Positions 34,976-48,404 of a stretch of 64,000 nt of DNA are shown in pieces. The stretch comes from Brassica napus (taxonomy: Eukaryota > Streptophyta > Magnoliopsida > Brassicales > Brassicaceae). The stretch spans positions 11,517,597 through 11,581,596 of the forward strand of contig NC_063446.1 in the NCBI RefSeq assembly GCF_020379485.1. The letters are read 5' to 3'. Made by a program: the position numbers and the translations under genes. Positions within the stretch are counted from its first letter, which is position 1. Each line of letters begins with the position of its first letter. The notes beneath the pieces are model-generated. The model did not search any database and was not told the DNA's origin. It saw only the letters and a program-made list of their open reading frames with translations.

Positions 34976-37900
34976 ATTTATTTCAATTAATTGCAAGTAC
35001 AAAACAAGTATAAGTATGAAAATAAAAGTAACTATTTGGTGTTGTTTGGTTTGGTATTCGTGGTTTGTTACATGTTTCACTTTAAAATAAGAAAATTTTC
35101 AAATTATGGTAGAATAACTCGTTTATACGATAAATGAACTAAAAATAGTATGTTTATAGAAACATCTTAATTTTATTTACTGGATGTGAATGAAAGCTTT
35201 TTCTCGTTCCCTCTTAATATTTTATATTATCAACTTAAAAAAACATATGAAATAAGGATTTTTTTTTATAAAAAACATTGTTTAGTTTGGGATTCTAACT
35301 AACAAAAGTTTCCGCAAACTCATATGAAAATTTTAATTAGTGAAAAAAATTAATACTATTTTTTTTATCAAACTAATAATAATTTATAACTATCAAGTAA
35401 CTTATAAGTAGTTCATAAGTAACAAGTACTAAGATGAGGTAAATAACTTGCAAGTACACCATTTTTAACAAGTATTAATCCTTATATGAAAGTTAATTCA
35501 CTTGCCCCTCAATAAATGTATTAAATACTAAGGAAAAACATTAGTTCAATAGTACTCATTATAAATAAATATATTACAAAGATAGACGCATTCATGAGGC
35601 CACCTATAATAAGACAAACACCAAAATTGGTATAATTTCATCTCTAACATAATATTAAATTTGACATCAATTCATCTGGTGTAACACAATTTATCCCATC
35701 AAATATTAAAATTACATATTTTATTATGTTTCATTTAATAATATAGTTTTATTATTATTATTAGTTAATTTAAATAATATGTAATATTATTTTTAGTGTA
35801 AAATTTAATGTTATGATTAGAAATAAAAAAAAGTATGACAATAAGATACAAAATTTTGATGTACTTTTAACTTAAACTTTCGTGGTTGGATATGTCCTAA
35901 ACATATATATGATGATAGTTTGTTGGTAATTTGTAATTATATATTTTTTATTAATTAAGAAGATTTGGGTTATGTCCTAATTTTTTTCTAACTTCATCCA
36001 CCGGAGCATTTTCATCTTCACTTCATATTTTACTCTAAAATGAAGTAGGAAATTGAGTAATGAACAAAAAAATAAGCATTACTCTATAAATGGAATAATC
36101 TTCTATTTCTTTTGTCCTTTACTCTATTTCCATTTTATTTCGAAGTAAAATATAGAGTGTGGAGGAAAATACTCTTAATACTTGATGACGTGATGTAAAT
36201 AATTATTTCAGTATAAATAGAATTAGAAGCACAACAAACCAACTCTTTGAACGACACCACTAGCTTGGTATATTTGTTATTTTCCATTGAGGTTATGCAA
36301 AAAGTTTAAATAACTTCTCATTACCGTTTAAATTACATTTCTACCTCGAAACTTATGTGAACTAAGGTTAAGAATCGAGTTTGATAATCTGCAAAGACCA
36401 TATATTTGTTAAAAAGTGTTATAATCATCTTAAATTGTTAAAATATTCGATTTTCTATTGACTTCGAAAGTTAGACTCGATATAAATTTGGGAACGGAAC
36501 CAGAGAAGGTGGAACATAAAAAAAAAAGACATTCGAAATGTTGGAAATGAAAACTTGGAAATAACCCAAATGAGATTAATTTCTAAGGCTCAAATGTTTA
36601 AACCAATTAAAAAGATAGTTTAAAATCATAAAATACTGAAATTAGTATGCATATAGCTAGAAATGTCAAGTGGACGGTCAAACTCAAGTTAGAATACTGT
36701 TTTCAGTTTGGTCTGGTTAGTTTAGTACTCGATCTAATTGAATCTCTGAATCATTTGAGAGTGCACAAATTAAAAAAGAGAGAGAGTAAAGCTCGTATGT
36801 GAACAAAAGATAAAAAAATGAGATGAAAATCAGAAAATAATATGATAATTACCAGAAAAAATCATCGAAATCTAGAGTCTCTAAATCGTTCATGGAATTA
36901 AATTATAGAATTAAAATTTTGTAATAAAATTAAACTTTTTAGAATAATATGAAATAATACTTTTAGATGATTGGATAAACTTGTAGAATGTCGTAGATTG
37001 GTAATATATTATAAAATATATTAATAATTACTAGAATATTATTTCATATTATTACATATAATATAATGTCATAGATTTTATTTTATAATAATATTATTAT
37101 ATAAAATAAACATTATTAGTAAAAACTTATTTTTTGTTATTGATTTATAACACAAGTTTGTAATATATAAAATCTAATAATAATATCATGAAATCCAAAT
37201 ATATATAAAATTGATTCATTATATAATACTTGTAGAAACTCTTAGTTATTTAAAAATAAAATATGCTATTATTTATTTAATTAAGTAATATAATATATTT
37301 AATCCAACAATTCTAAAAAAAAATCTACTCAAACAGCACTTATTTACTTGATGTATCTTCTTTTGTATATTTACATGGAAATGTAGTTTATGTTTTTGCG
37401 TTTTGTTTTTTGTTTTCTTTTCATTACGTTTTTCTTTATTAATAAAATATGCGTAGAAGAATGTGTATTAATTTCACTATTATGTAGGTTACCAATCAAC
37501 ACCTAAACATGCCTAACTACCTAACTGTGGAGAAAAAAAATAGAAAAATGTCCCCAAGTCCAACTATATTAATTTTCTTTAAATGATTTGGTTACATGGG
37601 TATTACTCCTAACTTCATCATGATATCAACGTATTCCTACAAAAAGTTTTTAGCAAAATGCATTTATATAAACTATTGAGCTGATTCGTAGTTTTCATGT
37701 GGTCTTGCTGTGATGTCACACTACAACATAATCCAGAGGCAAGAAACAAAAAATAAAAGAGGAAACAGATAGATAGATAGTTTTTATTCATTACTCCATC
37801 CATTTTTTAATATAAGTTGTTTTAGAATTGTGCACATAGATTAAAAAATCATTAATTTTTTATATTTTCTAAACAAAAACATCATTAATTATTTACCTAA

Positions 37901-38121
37901 TCACAAATCAACCAATATTAAAATAGAAGATATATTATCATTGGTCATATAACATTAAATGTTAATAAATTTTCCATAGAAAACCGAAAACGTATCTTTT
38001 ATTTTATTTTACCAAATTTTAGCATTTATACAGTTTAAATACAGATCTTGAATTGAGAATCGAGTTAGAACCAGAGAGATAAATGTGATGATGTCATTTC
38101 CAATGAAATATTCACATTTTT
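34976..38121. other. Gene-poor intergenic DNA with MITE remnants
   Basis: About 3.1 kb, strongly AT-rich. 36000-36180 resembles the CTCTATTTT MITE seen at 27920-28170. 37790-38000 starts CTCCATCCATTTTTTAATAT, like a Stowaway-type end whose partner end is eroded. No gene. Confidence 0.45.
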
Positions 38122-40173
38122 TTAAGGCTTCATCAGCATGCCTTTGATATATTCCAACACTCCATCTACATCTACCGTCCATGCCACTGATACTGGTGAA
38201 TATCCCACCCATGGATTGCTCCCATTCCATCTAGAATCCAATCAAAACAGCCCTTTAGAGAGAAAGGTCTAAAGATTTTTTAAAAGTGTTTATTTGTTTT
38301 ATGAAGAATAATAATAAGACCTCTTGAGGCCTTGGTCCATGAGAGTGTGGCCAACACATATTCCTTGAGTCTCCACCCTAACAACGCCTTTCTTATACGT
38401 GAATAGATCAGGCCGTACTACAGCCACAAAGCTGACCGGGTCATGGAGGTAAACTCCTGAAACCAGCAACAATAAACATTTGGAATCAAAACTTGCAGCT
38501 TCATAAGACCACAGTTTATTGCTTTATACCGTAAACACCATCAGACTTGACGTGCCAGTCTCTATAAAACTTGCACATGTCACTTAACAACTTAGCGTGT
38601 TTGCCCTTGGAGTCACGCAGGGCTAAGAGGTCATCATCTGAAACATGAGAAAGACAAAACAAACACTTTGCTTTCAGCTAATGTTTAAAAGGAGATAAGA
38701 GTTGGAGAAAGTTTTCTTCACCTGTTAGTTTAAGTTGTGTTGTGATGTTTATCCCAACAACAGTTATATCAGCACCACACGTGAACACAACATCAGCTGC
38801 TTCCGGGTCACCATATATCTGGCATTATAGAGTAGCAAACCCACAAAACATTAGATTAATAGAAGATTCAAGAAGAGGTTTAGAGGGTGTGTTGTACATT
38901 GGCCTCAGCTGCAGGATTGACATTTCCCAAAGCAAAGAAAGCTCCACCGAGTACAACAATTTTCTTCACCTTACTCGCAAATGAACTATCTCGCTTGATG
39001 GCCTAAAACCAAAACAAACCGTCACCCAAACTGAGTTTAAAGATTAGAGAAAGAGATTTTGTGATTCTTTACTATTGCAAGGTTGGTTAGAGGTCCAAGG
39101 GCGAGGATGGTGACTTCACCAGGATACTCGGAGACCTTCTCAACTAGAAACTCAGCTGCACTTTTGTCACATTTCTTTCTACTAGGAAGAGGAACAGAGA
39201 CCTCTCCTAGTCCGTTTTTACCGTGCACAAAATCAGCAACACGTGGAATCCCACCCTGAGTCAACACAGCAAAGCCATTAGTAGAGCTTATAGAGTCACC
39301 AAAAAAAAACGGTTTTGAGATGTAAATATTGTAACCTTTAAGGGTTCGGAGCTTCCTTCTGCCACAGGAACATCAGGGAAGCCAGCAACCTCACACTGTA
39401 CATACCAGGAGATCAAATACACATCCCAATAACATTTAAAAAAAAAATTGTACCAACAAAAAATGCATTGTAAAAATATTTCTTTTTTTTTAATATTTAC
39501 TAAATAGCCTAGACGCCAGCAGCCCCCAAAATCTGAGGCCCGGCCCTGAATTGTACTGAGGTGTTAAGTGATGGTTTGTACATACCAGGAGTAAGGCGTT
39601 GCGGGTAGCATCTTGTGTAGAAACATTACCAAAGACGGTAGTGAGTCCTAATATCTCCAGCTCTGGTGTTTGAAACGCCATCATTATCGCCATGCTATCA
39701 TCTAACCACACAGTAATAATGTTAATAACCATTTCTCAGATTCTCAAAATCAACTTACATGTCTCCATAATCAAATCCATTGGCAAGAAACATTAGTACT
39801 AACAAGAATTACACAAGCATTGAGCTCAAAGATCCAAACTTTACAACCAAATGAGCTCAGATAGACAGATTCAAGAGATCACCACGACTAAGCACGGAGC
39901 TTAAAGATCAAAACTTTTCAACTAAATGAGCTCAGATAATCAGATTCAAGAGATAACAAGAGCTTCTTAACTAAAGGGTATTGCTTTAGATTACGATTGG
40001 AACAAAGTCAAATACTAAGAAACTCTCAGACTAAGCAACAAGATCCGTTGACTAGAGTTCATGTCTATACAAAACTCACCGATTCCTGGGTCTGTATCGA
40101 TAATGAGCTTCTCCCGCTTAGGAGAGACACCCAAAACGTCGCCGTTTGAGATCCCACCGTTGCAAAACTCCAT
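38122..40173 (-). CDS. URH1: Uridine nucleosidase (nucleoside hydrolase)
   Basis: Cytosolic hydrolase that splits uridine (and xanthosine) to base and ribose in pyrimidine and purine breakdown (Arabidopsis URH1, At2g36310). Nine exons on the minus strand: 40173-40080, 39701-39586, 39395-39336, 39255-39073, 39002-38898, 38818-38722, 38637-38530, 38456-38321, 38230-38122. GT-AG introns, phases close, 335 residues, matching the family. The Ca2+-binding active-site motif DTDPGIDD is at residues 26-33. LGPLTNLA, VGINITTQ and the C-terminal NGSNPWVGYSP (substrate loop) are also present. No damage was seen. The intron between exons 2 and 3 repeats the exon-2 donor sequence next to its acceptor (see findings). 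Confidence 0.96.
39397..39591. repeat. 15-bp direct repeat bounding URH1 intron 2 insert
   Basis: TGTACATACCAGGAG occurs exactly at 39397-39411 and 39577-39591. Between them is an AT-rich piece with GGCCCGGCCCTGA (39530-39548), a GC-rich word like the ends of some plant hAT elements. Confidence 0.8.
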
Positions 40174-40788
40174 AATTTTGATTTCTCAGCAAAAAGTTAA
40201 AACTCAGCAGATGAACTTTAAACCCAACTGAAACTCTTTTCGATCGCCGTGGGCAGTTTGTTTCCTGATTTGTATATACGAATCAGGTCAAAAAGGCCTG
40301 ACCTTTATGCGAAAATATACCTCAGAAAGGTAGAAACTTTTTAAAAGGACGAAGATTCAATCCATCCAGCTTTGCTTTTCTTATTTTTTTTTTATTTTTT
40401 TTTCTCCTTTATTTGTGGTGACAGAAAGATTACTTTCAATTTTACCTAACTTTCAAAGATCTTAACTGAAAACAAATATTTTAACTTTAGTTAAAGCCAC
40501 CTTTTTATTTTATTTTATTTTTAACCCACAATACTATAATTATTTTCATGATAAACCCTTTTGACATGACTTTATTTTAGTTACTAACAAATTTCGTATA
40601 AAATTAACTAATTTATATTTCATAAACATTTTGAAAGTTTGTAAAATTTGATAATATTTGGTTGTTTGTAGAAAAGTGTTTTTTCCGGATTAAAAATGTG
40701 GAGTTTGGATTTTGGACACCGATATGGTGAAGAAAAAACGTTTATTAATTAGAAAGAATTAAAAGAATAAAATAAGGATCTCATAGAA
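40174..40788. other. URH1 upstream region
   Basis: Probable promoter and leader. A GTATATAC word near 40270 could be a TATA box on the minus strand. Nothing else recognised. Confidence 0.35.
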
Positions 40789-40798
40789 TAATAATAAG

Positions 40799-41130
40799 GC
40801 AAATCTCCAAAATAGCACATTTCTAAGTTTATATCACAAAAATAGCACTCAAAAATTAAAATGACCAAAATAGCATTTTATCTTTTGAAATTTTAATTTT
40901 TTTATTTTTCAAAATTTGAAACCTTATCCCCAAAACTTCATTTCTCAACTCTAAACTCTAAACCCTAAACTCTAAACCCTAAACCCTAAATCCTAAACTC
41001 TACCCTTTAACTTTAAACCCTAAATTTGTGACTTTTGATAAAATATTAAGTGCTATTTTGTGACTTTTGACCTTAGACGCTAGTTTGGCAACAAAAATTT
41101 GATTTAGTGTTATTTTTGTTTTTTTTCTCG
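40799..41130. mobile_element. MITE with internal telomere-like repeats, 10-bp duplication
   Basis: Flanked by a perfect 10-bp duplication TAATAATAAG (40789-40798 and 41131-41140). The ends are imperfectly inverted (CCAAAATAGCAC near the left; ACAAAAATAACAC read inward from the right). 40945-41030 holds about ten degenerate AAACCCTAA/AAACTCTAA units. The duplication size points to a Mutator-like origin. Confidence 0.75.
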
Positions 41131-41140
41131 TAATAATAAG

Positions 41141-43470
41141 TTGGAATATAAAAAAAAGAAGAATTATTAGGTTTAGAAGTTGGAAGGAGGGAACCTTTTC
41201 GTCAGATGTCGACTAAGCCAGTTGTGTCACCAACGACGCATTGACCAAAGTCTATAGAACGCACTTTGTATATTTCGTAAATAAAGGCCCAATATGCCTT
41301 GGGCTTAAAATGAAACAACCGTACATTTTTAAGTTTCTTTTTTTTCTCACCTTGTGACATTTAAGCTTTGATCATAATGTGTTTCAAAAAAACAAAAAAA
41401 AAGCTGTGGTCATAATGGCGTGAACTAGTTATGATTTCTCGAAAAATATTCAAGTGTGCAAGTATAAATTCATATGCATATGTTTAGGGTAGTTTATCTT
41501 TTGTTTCACCGCAAATTCCCTTAAAATTATAGATAAATTACAAGTATTTTTTTTTAATATTTTGTTTGTTGGTATCTAATATTTTTGTCTCTGTAATTAT
41601 ATCATGTCAAAAGAATCAAGTCTTTTTGTTCATAAAGAGAGAATTGACCCAGAAGTAGTCCTCGTTGAATAAACAATAAACCCAATAATGGGTTAATTAA
41701 ATAGACTTCACTAAGAAGTAGTGGTATCTCACTCTGCAAGCACCATAATTTGGGATATGCACCCCAACTGCATGCAAACCAAGACAAGAATTTCGATACT
41801 TCTGATATATAAACAAAATTATGGATACAACATATATATATGGCTATAAATTATATAATCCCTTAGATAACAAAATCTCAAAGTAATCTCACGTTTCTAA
41901 CAAAGTCACACTTGTTGTCGATATAACATCTTAAAATGTAATTTAAACACATCCGGGATAATAAAAATCCAAAACGAAGTTCTTGCCGACAATAAATCAA
42001 TTATTAGATGGGACATGTCAAAAGAAAGCGTAAATAAACAAATAGAAAGCAAAGTGGGAACATGGGACGGACGGGAGAATCTTAGGGGCCGAAAATGGGT
42101 TTTATTTGGACCAACCTTCTCCATTATCTCTATTATTATCGAATAAATCATATATATAATCAAGGTTGTATGAGTTGTTTAAAAAATATATTTCATCGTT
42201 TCAACAACAAAATAACTTTAAGAAGGAGAAGAAAATACCTAATCATACGAAGCTGATTAAATACAAGTATTATAAATCATTCAATAACCCTTTTTCTTTC
42301 TAAAAGAGGCTTCGGATCCTGTTATTATGACTAGAGCACTGTAAGATTCTAATTATATGCACCATGCCCAATGTCTTAAGTGATTCTAATTATATTCTAA
42401 TTATATGAATATAATCACATGAAGACATAAATGTACAAAGGATTAACAAAATTTATGATTGATCTAGTGATAAAGATGCTAGTCACCATGACAAAGATTA
42501 GGATAAAATGCAACTTGCCATCACTAATATAATAACTCCACGAATGAGAAATAAGAAACAAATATCATACAGTTTCATGCCAAACAGTTTAGGCAAATTC
42601 ATTGTTTTATGCCCATATACGTCATAGAGCTTATAGTATAGAAAGGACGAAGAGGAGAGAGAGAGAAGGGATAAGATGGAGAGAAAGTGTACTAGTAGAC
42701 GGTGACAGAAGATAGACTTCCAATTTGGCTTCTCTACCAAACTGTCTTTTCACCCTTCTTCTTTTTTCGCTCAATACGTTTTGAAGTCCCCATAGACATT
42801 TTGACACATTTCAAGATATATAACCTACATAAATTTATACATATTTCAAGATATTTGGCACCTATATATAATCTGAATATCATTTTGGATATGATTGAAA
42901 AGATTAGACTAACTGGATACATAAATTTATCTTTTAACTAAGTTTAGATTAGTTAATCCTAGAGTAAAAATATATTTTTACCTTTTAATAAAACTTATTT
43001 TGATCATTTTCTTCGTTAAATACTAATTTTGTGAAAATAAATTAAAAAATGCTATCATAGAGAATTTTTGTAATAAAAAAATATACATGAACCAAAATGG
43101 TTAGCGGGTATTTTATTTAACAGAGAACAAATATACATTTTTGCTGATTTTTTTTTGCTATTTGTCACAACTAATCAAAATTTTCATTTTTAGTTTTTGA
43201 AAATAATAAAGTTAGTAACAAAAAGTTTGGAAGAATGAAACCTTTAATTCATCCGATAGTTTACAACTTCAGAATTTTGGAATTGTCGTTTCTCCTTATA
43301 AACTATATCAGTTGGTTAATTGGTTTACGTAATTGAAATTCTGGAAAAATCATATAATATAAAATTAAATACTAAAAAAAAGAAATTTTATTAAATTTTG
43401 TGCATCAGCATGATATGGGCTCTGTACATAGTGTAGTATGATAAATCCCTCTCATTATCTCTGCCCGTTT
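41141..43470. other. Intergenic between URH1 and SAP4
   Basis: 2.3 kb, no gene recognised. Several short frames lack any similarity that I can see. Confidence 0.4.
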
Positions 43471-43476
43471 CACCCC

Positions 43477-43485
43477 TTTATAGGA
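43477..43485 (+). promoter_or_regulatory. Possible TATA box of SAP4
   Basis: CTTTATAGG lies about 260 bp upstream of the SAP4 start, followed by a CT-rich leader (43500-43620). Confidence 0.4.
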
Positions 43486-43743
43486 AAAAGCCAGTGAATC
43501 ATTCTTCTTCTCCTCCAAAAACAGGTTAACAACAACACATACACATCTCTCTTCTTCGTTTTATAATCTCTCCTTCTTTTTCTTCATTTTCCGCCATTTC
43601 TGTTTTATTTTCTATTCTTTTTGGTTGCCGAGAAAACGCAGGAAAATAATTCTGCAGAACTCGGTGACCCATTCTCCCTAATTATAGTCTCGTTGATTGT
43701 CTTTTTCAGATTTTTGACGAATTCTATTGATTAATAATTATTA

Positions 43744-44244
43744 ATGGCGGAAGAACATCCATGTCAGACGCCGGAAGGCCACCGTCTCTGCGTTAACAAC
43801 TGCGGTTTCTTCGGAAGCTCAGCCACCATGAATCTCTGCTCCAACTGCTACGGCGACCTCTGCCTCAAGAACCAGCAGCAAGCTTCCATGAAATCAACCG
43901 TCGAATCCTCCCTCTCCGCCGCATCTCCTCCGCCGTCATCGGAGATCCAATCAATCTCCACGTCGACGATCGCGCCCGTCGTCAAAATTTACGCGGCGGA
44001 GATACAGATCCCGTCGACGGAGAAACAAATCCAGCAGCAGCCGCCGCAACGGCCTAATCGGTGCACCGTGTGCAGGAAACGGGTCGGGTTGACCGGGTTC
44101 ATGTGCCGGTGCGGGACGACTTTCTGCGGGACCCACAGGTATCCGGAGGTTCACGGATGCACGTTCGATTTCAAATCGGCTGGGCGCGAGGAGATCGCTA
44201 AGGCTAACCCGTTGGTCATAGCCGCGAAGCTCCAGAAGATATGA
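43744..44244 (+). CDS. SAP4: A20/AN1 zinc-finger stress-associated protein
   Basis: 166 residues, no intron in the coding part. An A20 zinc finger is at residues about 12-36 (LCVNNCGFFGSS, then LCSNCYGDL; Cys pairs present). A variable Ser/Pro-rich linker follows. The AN1 finger is at about 107-146 (RCTVCRKRVGLTGFMCRC, TTFCGTHRYPEVHGCTFDFK) with all expected Cys and His residues. Stress-associated proteins bind ubiquitin or act as E3 ligases and raise tolerance to salt, cold and drought (family knowledge). Position after URH1 matches At2g36320 (SAP4, from memory). The start is the first ATG after a pyrimidine-rich leader that may contain an intron. The coding part is much richer in GC than its flanks. 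Confidence 0.94.
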   Translation: MAEEHPCQTPEGHRLCVNNCGFFGSSATMNLCSNCYGDLCLKNQQQASMKSTVESSLSAASPPPSSEIQSISTSTIAPVVKIYAAEIQIPSTEKQIQQQPPQRPNRCTVCRKRVGLTGFMCRCGTTFCGTHRYPEVHGCTFDFKSAGREEIAKANPLVIAAKLQKI

Positions 44245-45590
44245 TCTGAGCCGTTGCTTGCGTTCACCGTGAAAATCTCCGTTTATCTCAGCCGTTCGTT
44301 ATGTTAAAACATACTTTTATGTTACGGACATGTGTTACGTAAATAAAGGTTGAGACAGTTTTCATTCACCTTTTAATTATTTTCTTTTTCTTCCGGAAGA
44401 ATTTTAAGTTTTATAATTGTGTGGCTTTATGCTTGTAAAAAAAAAGATTTTCTTTTGCGGAAAAAAAAAGAAAATATATAAAATTGTGTCTCGCTTTTTT
44501 TTTTCATCAACATCTCGCTTTTCTAATATTTATCAGCAACAACATTTCTTGACAAAAAAAGAACAGGAAAAAGACAGTTTCATCATCTTTCAACCGGTAG
44601 CTTGTCACTAGGACATCCAAGGCAATGACCTGAGGTACAATTGTCCACGTGTTGTTTATGATAAAGATTATAAACAGTAGCTTCGGGCCGAAACTGCAGT
44701 GGCCAAAGGTTCTAAGTGTTTGAAGATGAGGGTGAAGACGTTAATGGCTTGAGATTAACCCATTAATATGGAGCTAAGTCTGTGGACTCTAGAGACTCAC
44801 AATAAAAAAAAATGTAACTACATGCAATTGAAATTAACTACGACGCAATCTAAGCTGGTTATCTACCTTGAAAGAGTTTGAAACTAGTTAAAATAAGTGT
44901 GTGATGACCATATCAAAGATTCAAAGACAATGGAAAATACTTTATCATATAACATGTCTTATTATATTTTCATATTTATTCCACCATTTGAACGATGAAG
45001 AAGGCTATTGTTTTCTTGTCAAATTTAAATAATGATTCTCTTTGCGTTTATATTGGATGATAGTTAAAAACGTTTCACAAATACTAAAATAAATTTAAAA
45101 CCTCTAAAACATGTCTTTATCTTAATTAGATGCACACTTGATGAAGAATACTCTAACCAAGAAAAATAAATGTCGTATTTTACTTTCATTAATCCTGAAA
45201 ATGTTAGAAATTTCGATAAAGTGTTGTAAATATCCAAATATAGGGATTTTAATATACGCATTTTTAATCTGTGACTATAAAAAGATATCTAATTGACATA
45301 AATTGAAAAAAAATATAAAACTTTATTGAAGATAGAAAATACATATAACATGAAACCGAGGAACCAAAAGGAGTTTAAATATCCAATCGGTTAGGGTTTG
45401 TATCAACCCGGTTTGGTTTTTGGCCTTTTTTTCATTTCCAGCTGTTTTTATAAAAAAAGAACCCCCTAAAAATGTTTTAATATGAAGAACCTTTTTTAAA
45501 AGGAGTTTAAATTAGAAACACAATGAAATTAATTATTTCAATATCGGAAACCGCTAAATCTAAAACTCACACGCACATAATCTCCTCGAC
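44245..45590. other. Intergenic between SAP4 and GDSL gene
   Basis: SAP4 3' UTR to about 44370, then AT-rich sequence with no gene recognised. Confidence 0.4.
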
Positions 45591-45591
45591 C

Positions 45592-45603
45592 TAATATATA
45601 TAC
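45592..45603 (+). promoter_or_regulatory. TATA box of GDSL gene
   Basis: TAATATATATAC lies about 60 bp upstream of the GDSL start codon. Confidence 0.5.
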
Positions 45604-45659
45604 ATTCAGGCAGCTTCATACCTTTTCCAAGCAACAACAATACACACAAAGTTCCGACC

Positions 45660-48404
45660 ATGAACATAACTAAAACCACTCCTTGGTTTCTTTACGTGTG
45701 CCTGATTCTTCTATCAGGTATCAATATATACCTTATATTTTCTTCTCCTTAATCTGCATATTTACGCTCATTGCTAAGTTGATTAATGAATCCCCACATA
45801 TATAAATTGATATAAATAAAATTAATTTGTTATATCAAATTTCTAACGGCTCTAGGCTACAAAAGTGTAAAAGGATCGATTTCTCCATCTAGCGAGCCCA
45901 CTAAAGATGGCAAGTTTGGTTTCAAACCGACAACGTTGTTTGTGTTCGGAGACTCGTACGCAGACACCGGGAACACACCAGTCATTATCTCGCCCTCATG
46001 GAGGTTTCCTTACGGAATCACTTTCCCGGGAAAGCCTACCGGCAGGTTCGGTGATGGTCGTATTTCAACTGATTATCTCGGTAATGAAAGTTTAATTTAT
46101 TTAAAGTATTTTGGGTTAAAAAATCACTATGCTATTGCTAGTATACCACAATAGACTTTTCATCTTGAAAAATACAAAAACTCGACACCTGCAATTTTGG
46201 CTTTGTTCTAAATAGGTTACTGGTTCCACACTTAGTAGCTATTTGCGAAAACTCTGAAGTCTCTTACATAGATATGTCTTAGGTGTACATTGCTTGTTTT
46301 AGTTGTAAATGAAACGGTATTTTGGCTTTATTCTAAATAACTTCTTCTTTTTAACCTGATGTTCCATTAATTGTGAAGAGTGATATTTATAGATATTTTC
46401 TTGTTTAAAATGGTAACTTTATAATTTATATATAATACTATATATATACACTTAAATTACTCAAATATCACGTCGAACTCATTTACTTCTAATTAATAGT
46501 CGATTATATAGTTTACATTCTTTTATTTATTTATTTTTTTTAGTTTAGCAACCATTTTTGAAACTGTGTTGACTAAAACTAACTAAAATCTACTAAATTA
46601 TTTGATTTTGTTTATTTCATATAATCGCGAAATAAGAGTTCATACGAGTTACACCAATAATATAATGTACATCGGTTGCAACTAAAAGTAGGTTTCTGCA
46701 ATCGTTAGAAACATCTTAATTAGTCGTTACACCGTATTCAATTATTAAACGGTCATATAAACACATAAATAAAACCGTGTTATTATTTATTTGCGTGCAA
46801 ACATACTATATGCAATCCCAAAATCAATAATTCATTACTCTGGCTCGTATTATATCATGTAGCCAAGTATCTTGGACTTAGAACACCGATTGCATATAAA
46901 TGGAGGAGGTTCGCACTACCGAGACAAGTTGTGAATAAAGGAATCAATTTCGCATTTGGTGGAGCTGGCGTGTTTGAGACAATTTTCACAGTCCCCACCG
47001 CGAGTATGCAGATCAATTCCTTTGAACGACTTCTCCGGAAAAATGTTTACTCACCGGCCGATCTCAACTCTTCCGTAGCTTTTTTCAGCTTCATCGGCAA
47101 TGACTATATCAAGTACAACATATTCAATGGTACCTCGCAGGTATACAAATTAATAATGATGTTATGATGGCTATAAAAGTTATCGGCTACTGTATTAACT
47201 TTTGTTGAGTAACACGATGAACTAAACATAAAAGAAGCTAGAAAATTATAAAGAGACTCGATTGGAACAAATACTCGTTTAAGATTTTTATTAATAATGT
47301 GAACAATAATTTACAATTTACAAACTTTTATTTATTAGCTTCAAAACCTCGATTTTTCTTTTTCATTGTTGGAGGTTTTTCTAAATCAAAATAGAATATT
47401 GTACGTAACGAAATTATGTTTTACCGGTACATCGGGATTTAAGTTTATGTAGCCTTGATATTGTCATAAGAAAAGAAAATGAAATGGCATGCAGGGCCGT
47501 CCAGCATTGATAAGGAGAGTTACGAAACAGATTTTGTTGGATGTAAAGCGAATTAAGGACTTGGGAGTGAGAAAGGTGTTTGTGGTTTTATCTCCACCGC
47601 ATAATTGTGTGCCGTTATATTCCACTTCTAAAGGCTGCAACACTAGTAACCCGTTGACGAAGCTCCACAACAGTCTTATCCGTGAAGGATTGAGAAAACT
47701 AAACGATGAGAATAATGAGAAAAGCTTCCTCATGCTTGATTTCTACAAGGCTTTCATGACCATATTCAAGTATAGAGGAGTTCCAGGTACGTTGTTCTTT
47801 CATTCATTTTTTGTGTGTAACTATAATCCGAGATAACTCTATGATAGTGTTTATGAATAACCTCTCGGTATACTCTATGGTAGTGTTTATGAATAATCCG
47901 GTTTTATGCACAGTCGGATAAAACATTCGTTATTACCCTAAAATTTTAAAGAAATATTATACTTAGGTTCGCATGGCCTCGAATACAAATTTATCTTATT
48001 AAGATTAACTGATAAATTTTTATGGACATCTAAATCTAACATCCCACCTTGATCCTACTAGCTACTTTTTTTATATGGGAGTAATTAAACTAGCAATATC
48101 ATATGATAAAAAATTCAATAAAAGAAAAGAAAAATAGGACGTGAAACAATGGATAGTTCAAGAATGTAAGTTTGTAACATACACATGTTTAACTTGGGCA
48201 GGAGTTTCGACATTTTCGGAACCATTGAAGGCATGTTGTGAGGGAAGAAAAGGAGGAAACTCTTGTGGAGATGTAGACATATACGGTAGAAGGTTATACA
48301 GTGTCTGCAAAGATCCAAAGTCATTCTTTTTCTGGGATAATGTTCATATTACTGATGAAGGATGGCGTTCTGTATTTTCTCTTCTTCTACCTGATTCACG
48401 ATAA
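45660..48404 (+). CDS. GDSL-type esterase/lipase, secreted
   Basis: 351 residues from five exons: 45660-45717, 45856-46080, 46863-47140, 47495-47786, 48202-48404. Introns are GT-AG and phases close. An N-terminal signal peptide (MNITKTTPWFLYVCLILLSG) occupies exon 1. SGNH-hydrolase blocks: I, FVFGDSYADTGN with nucleophile Ser 53 (GDSY in place of GDSL); II, INFAFGGAG; III, FSFIGNDY; V, DNVHITDEG with catalytic Asp 330 and His 333. Members act on lipids or cell-wall esters outside the cell; the substrate here is unknown. Order matches At2g36325 (from memory). Intron 2 is 782 bp, long for the family, and AT-rich. Confidence 0.94.

Noticed and set aside
41602..41787. Minus-strand frame of 61 codons
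   Set aside because: Looked protein-like at first, but it has no domain, context or codon signal.
43951..44154. Minus-strand frame of 67 codons
   Set aside because: Shadow of GC-rich SAP4.
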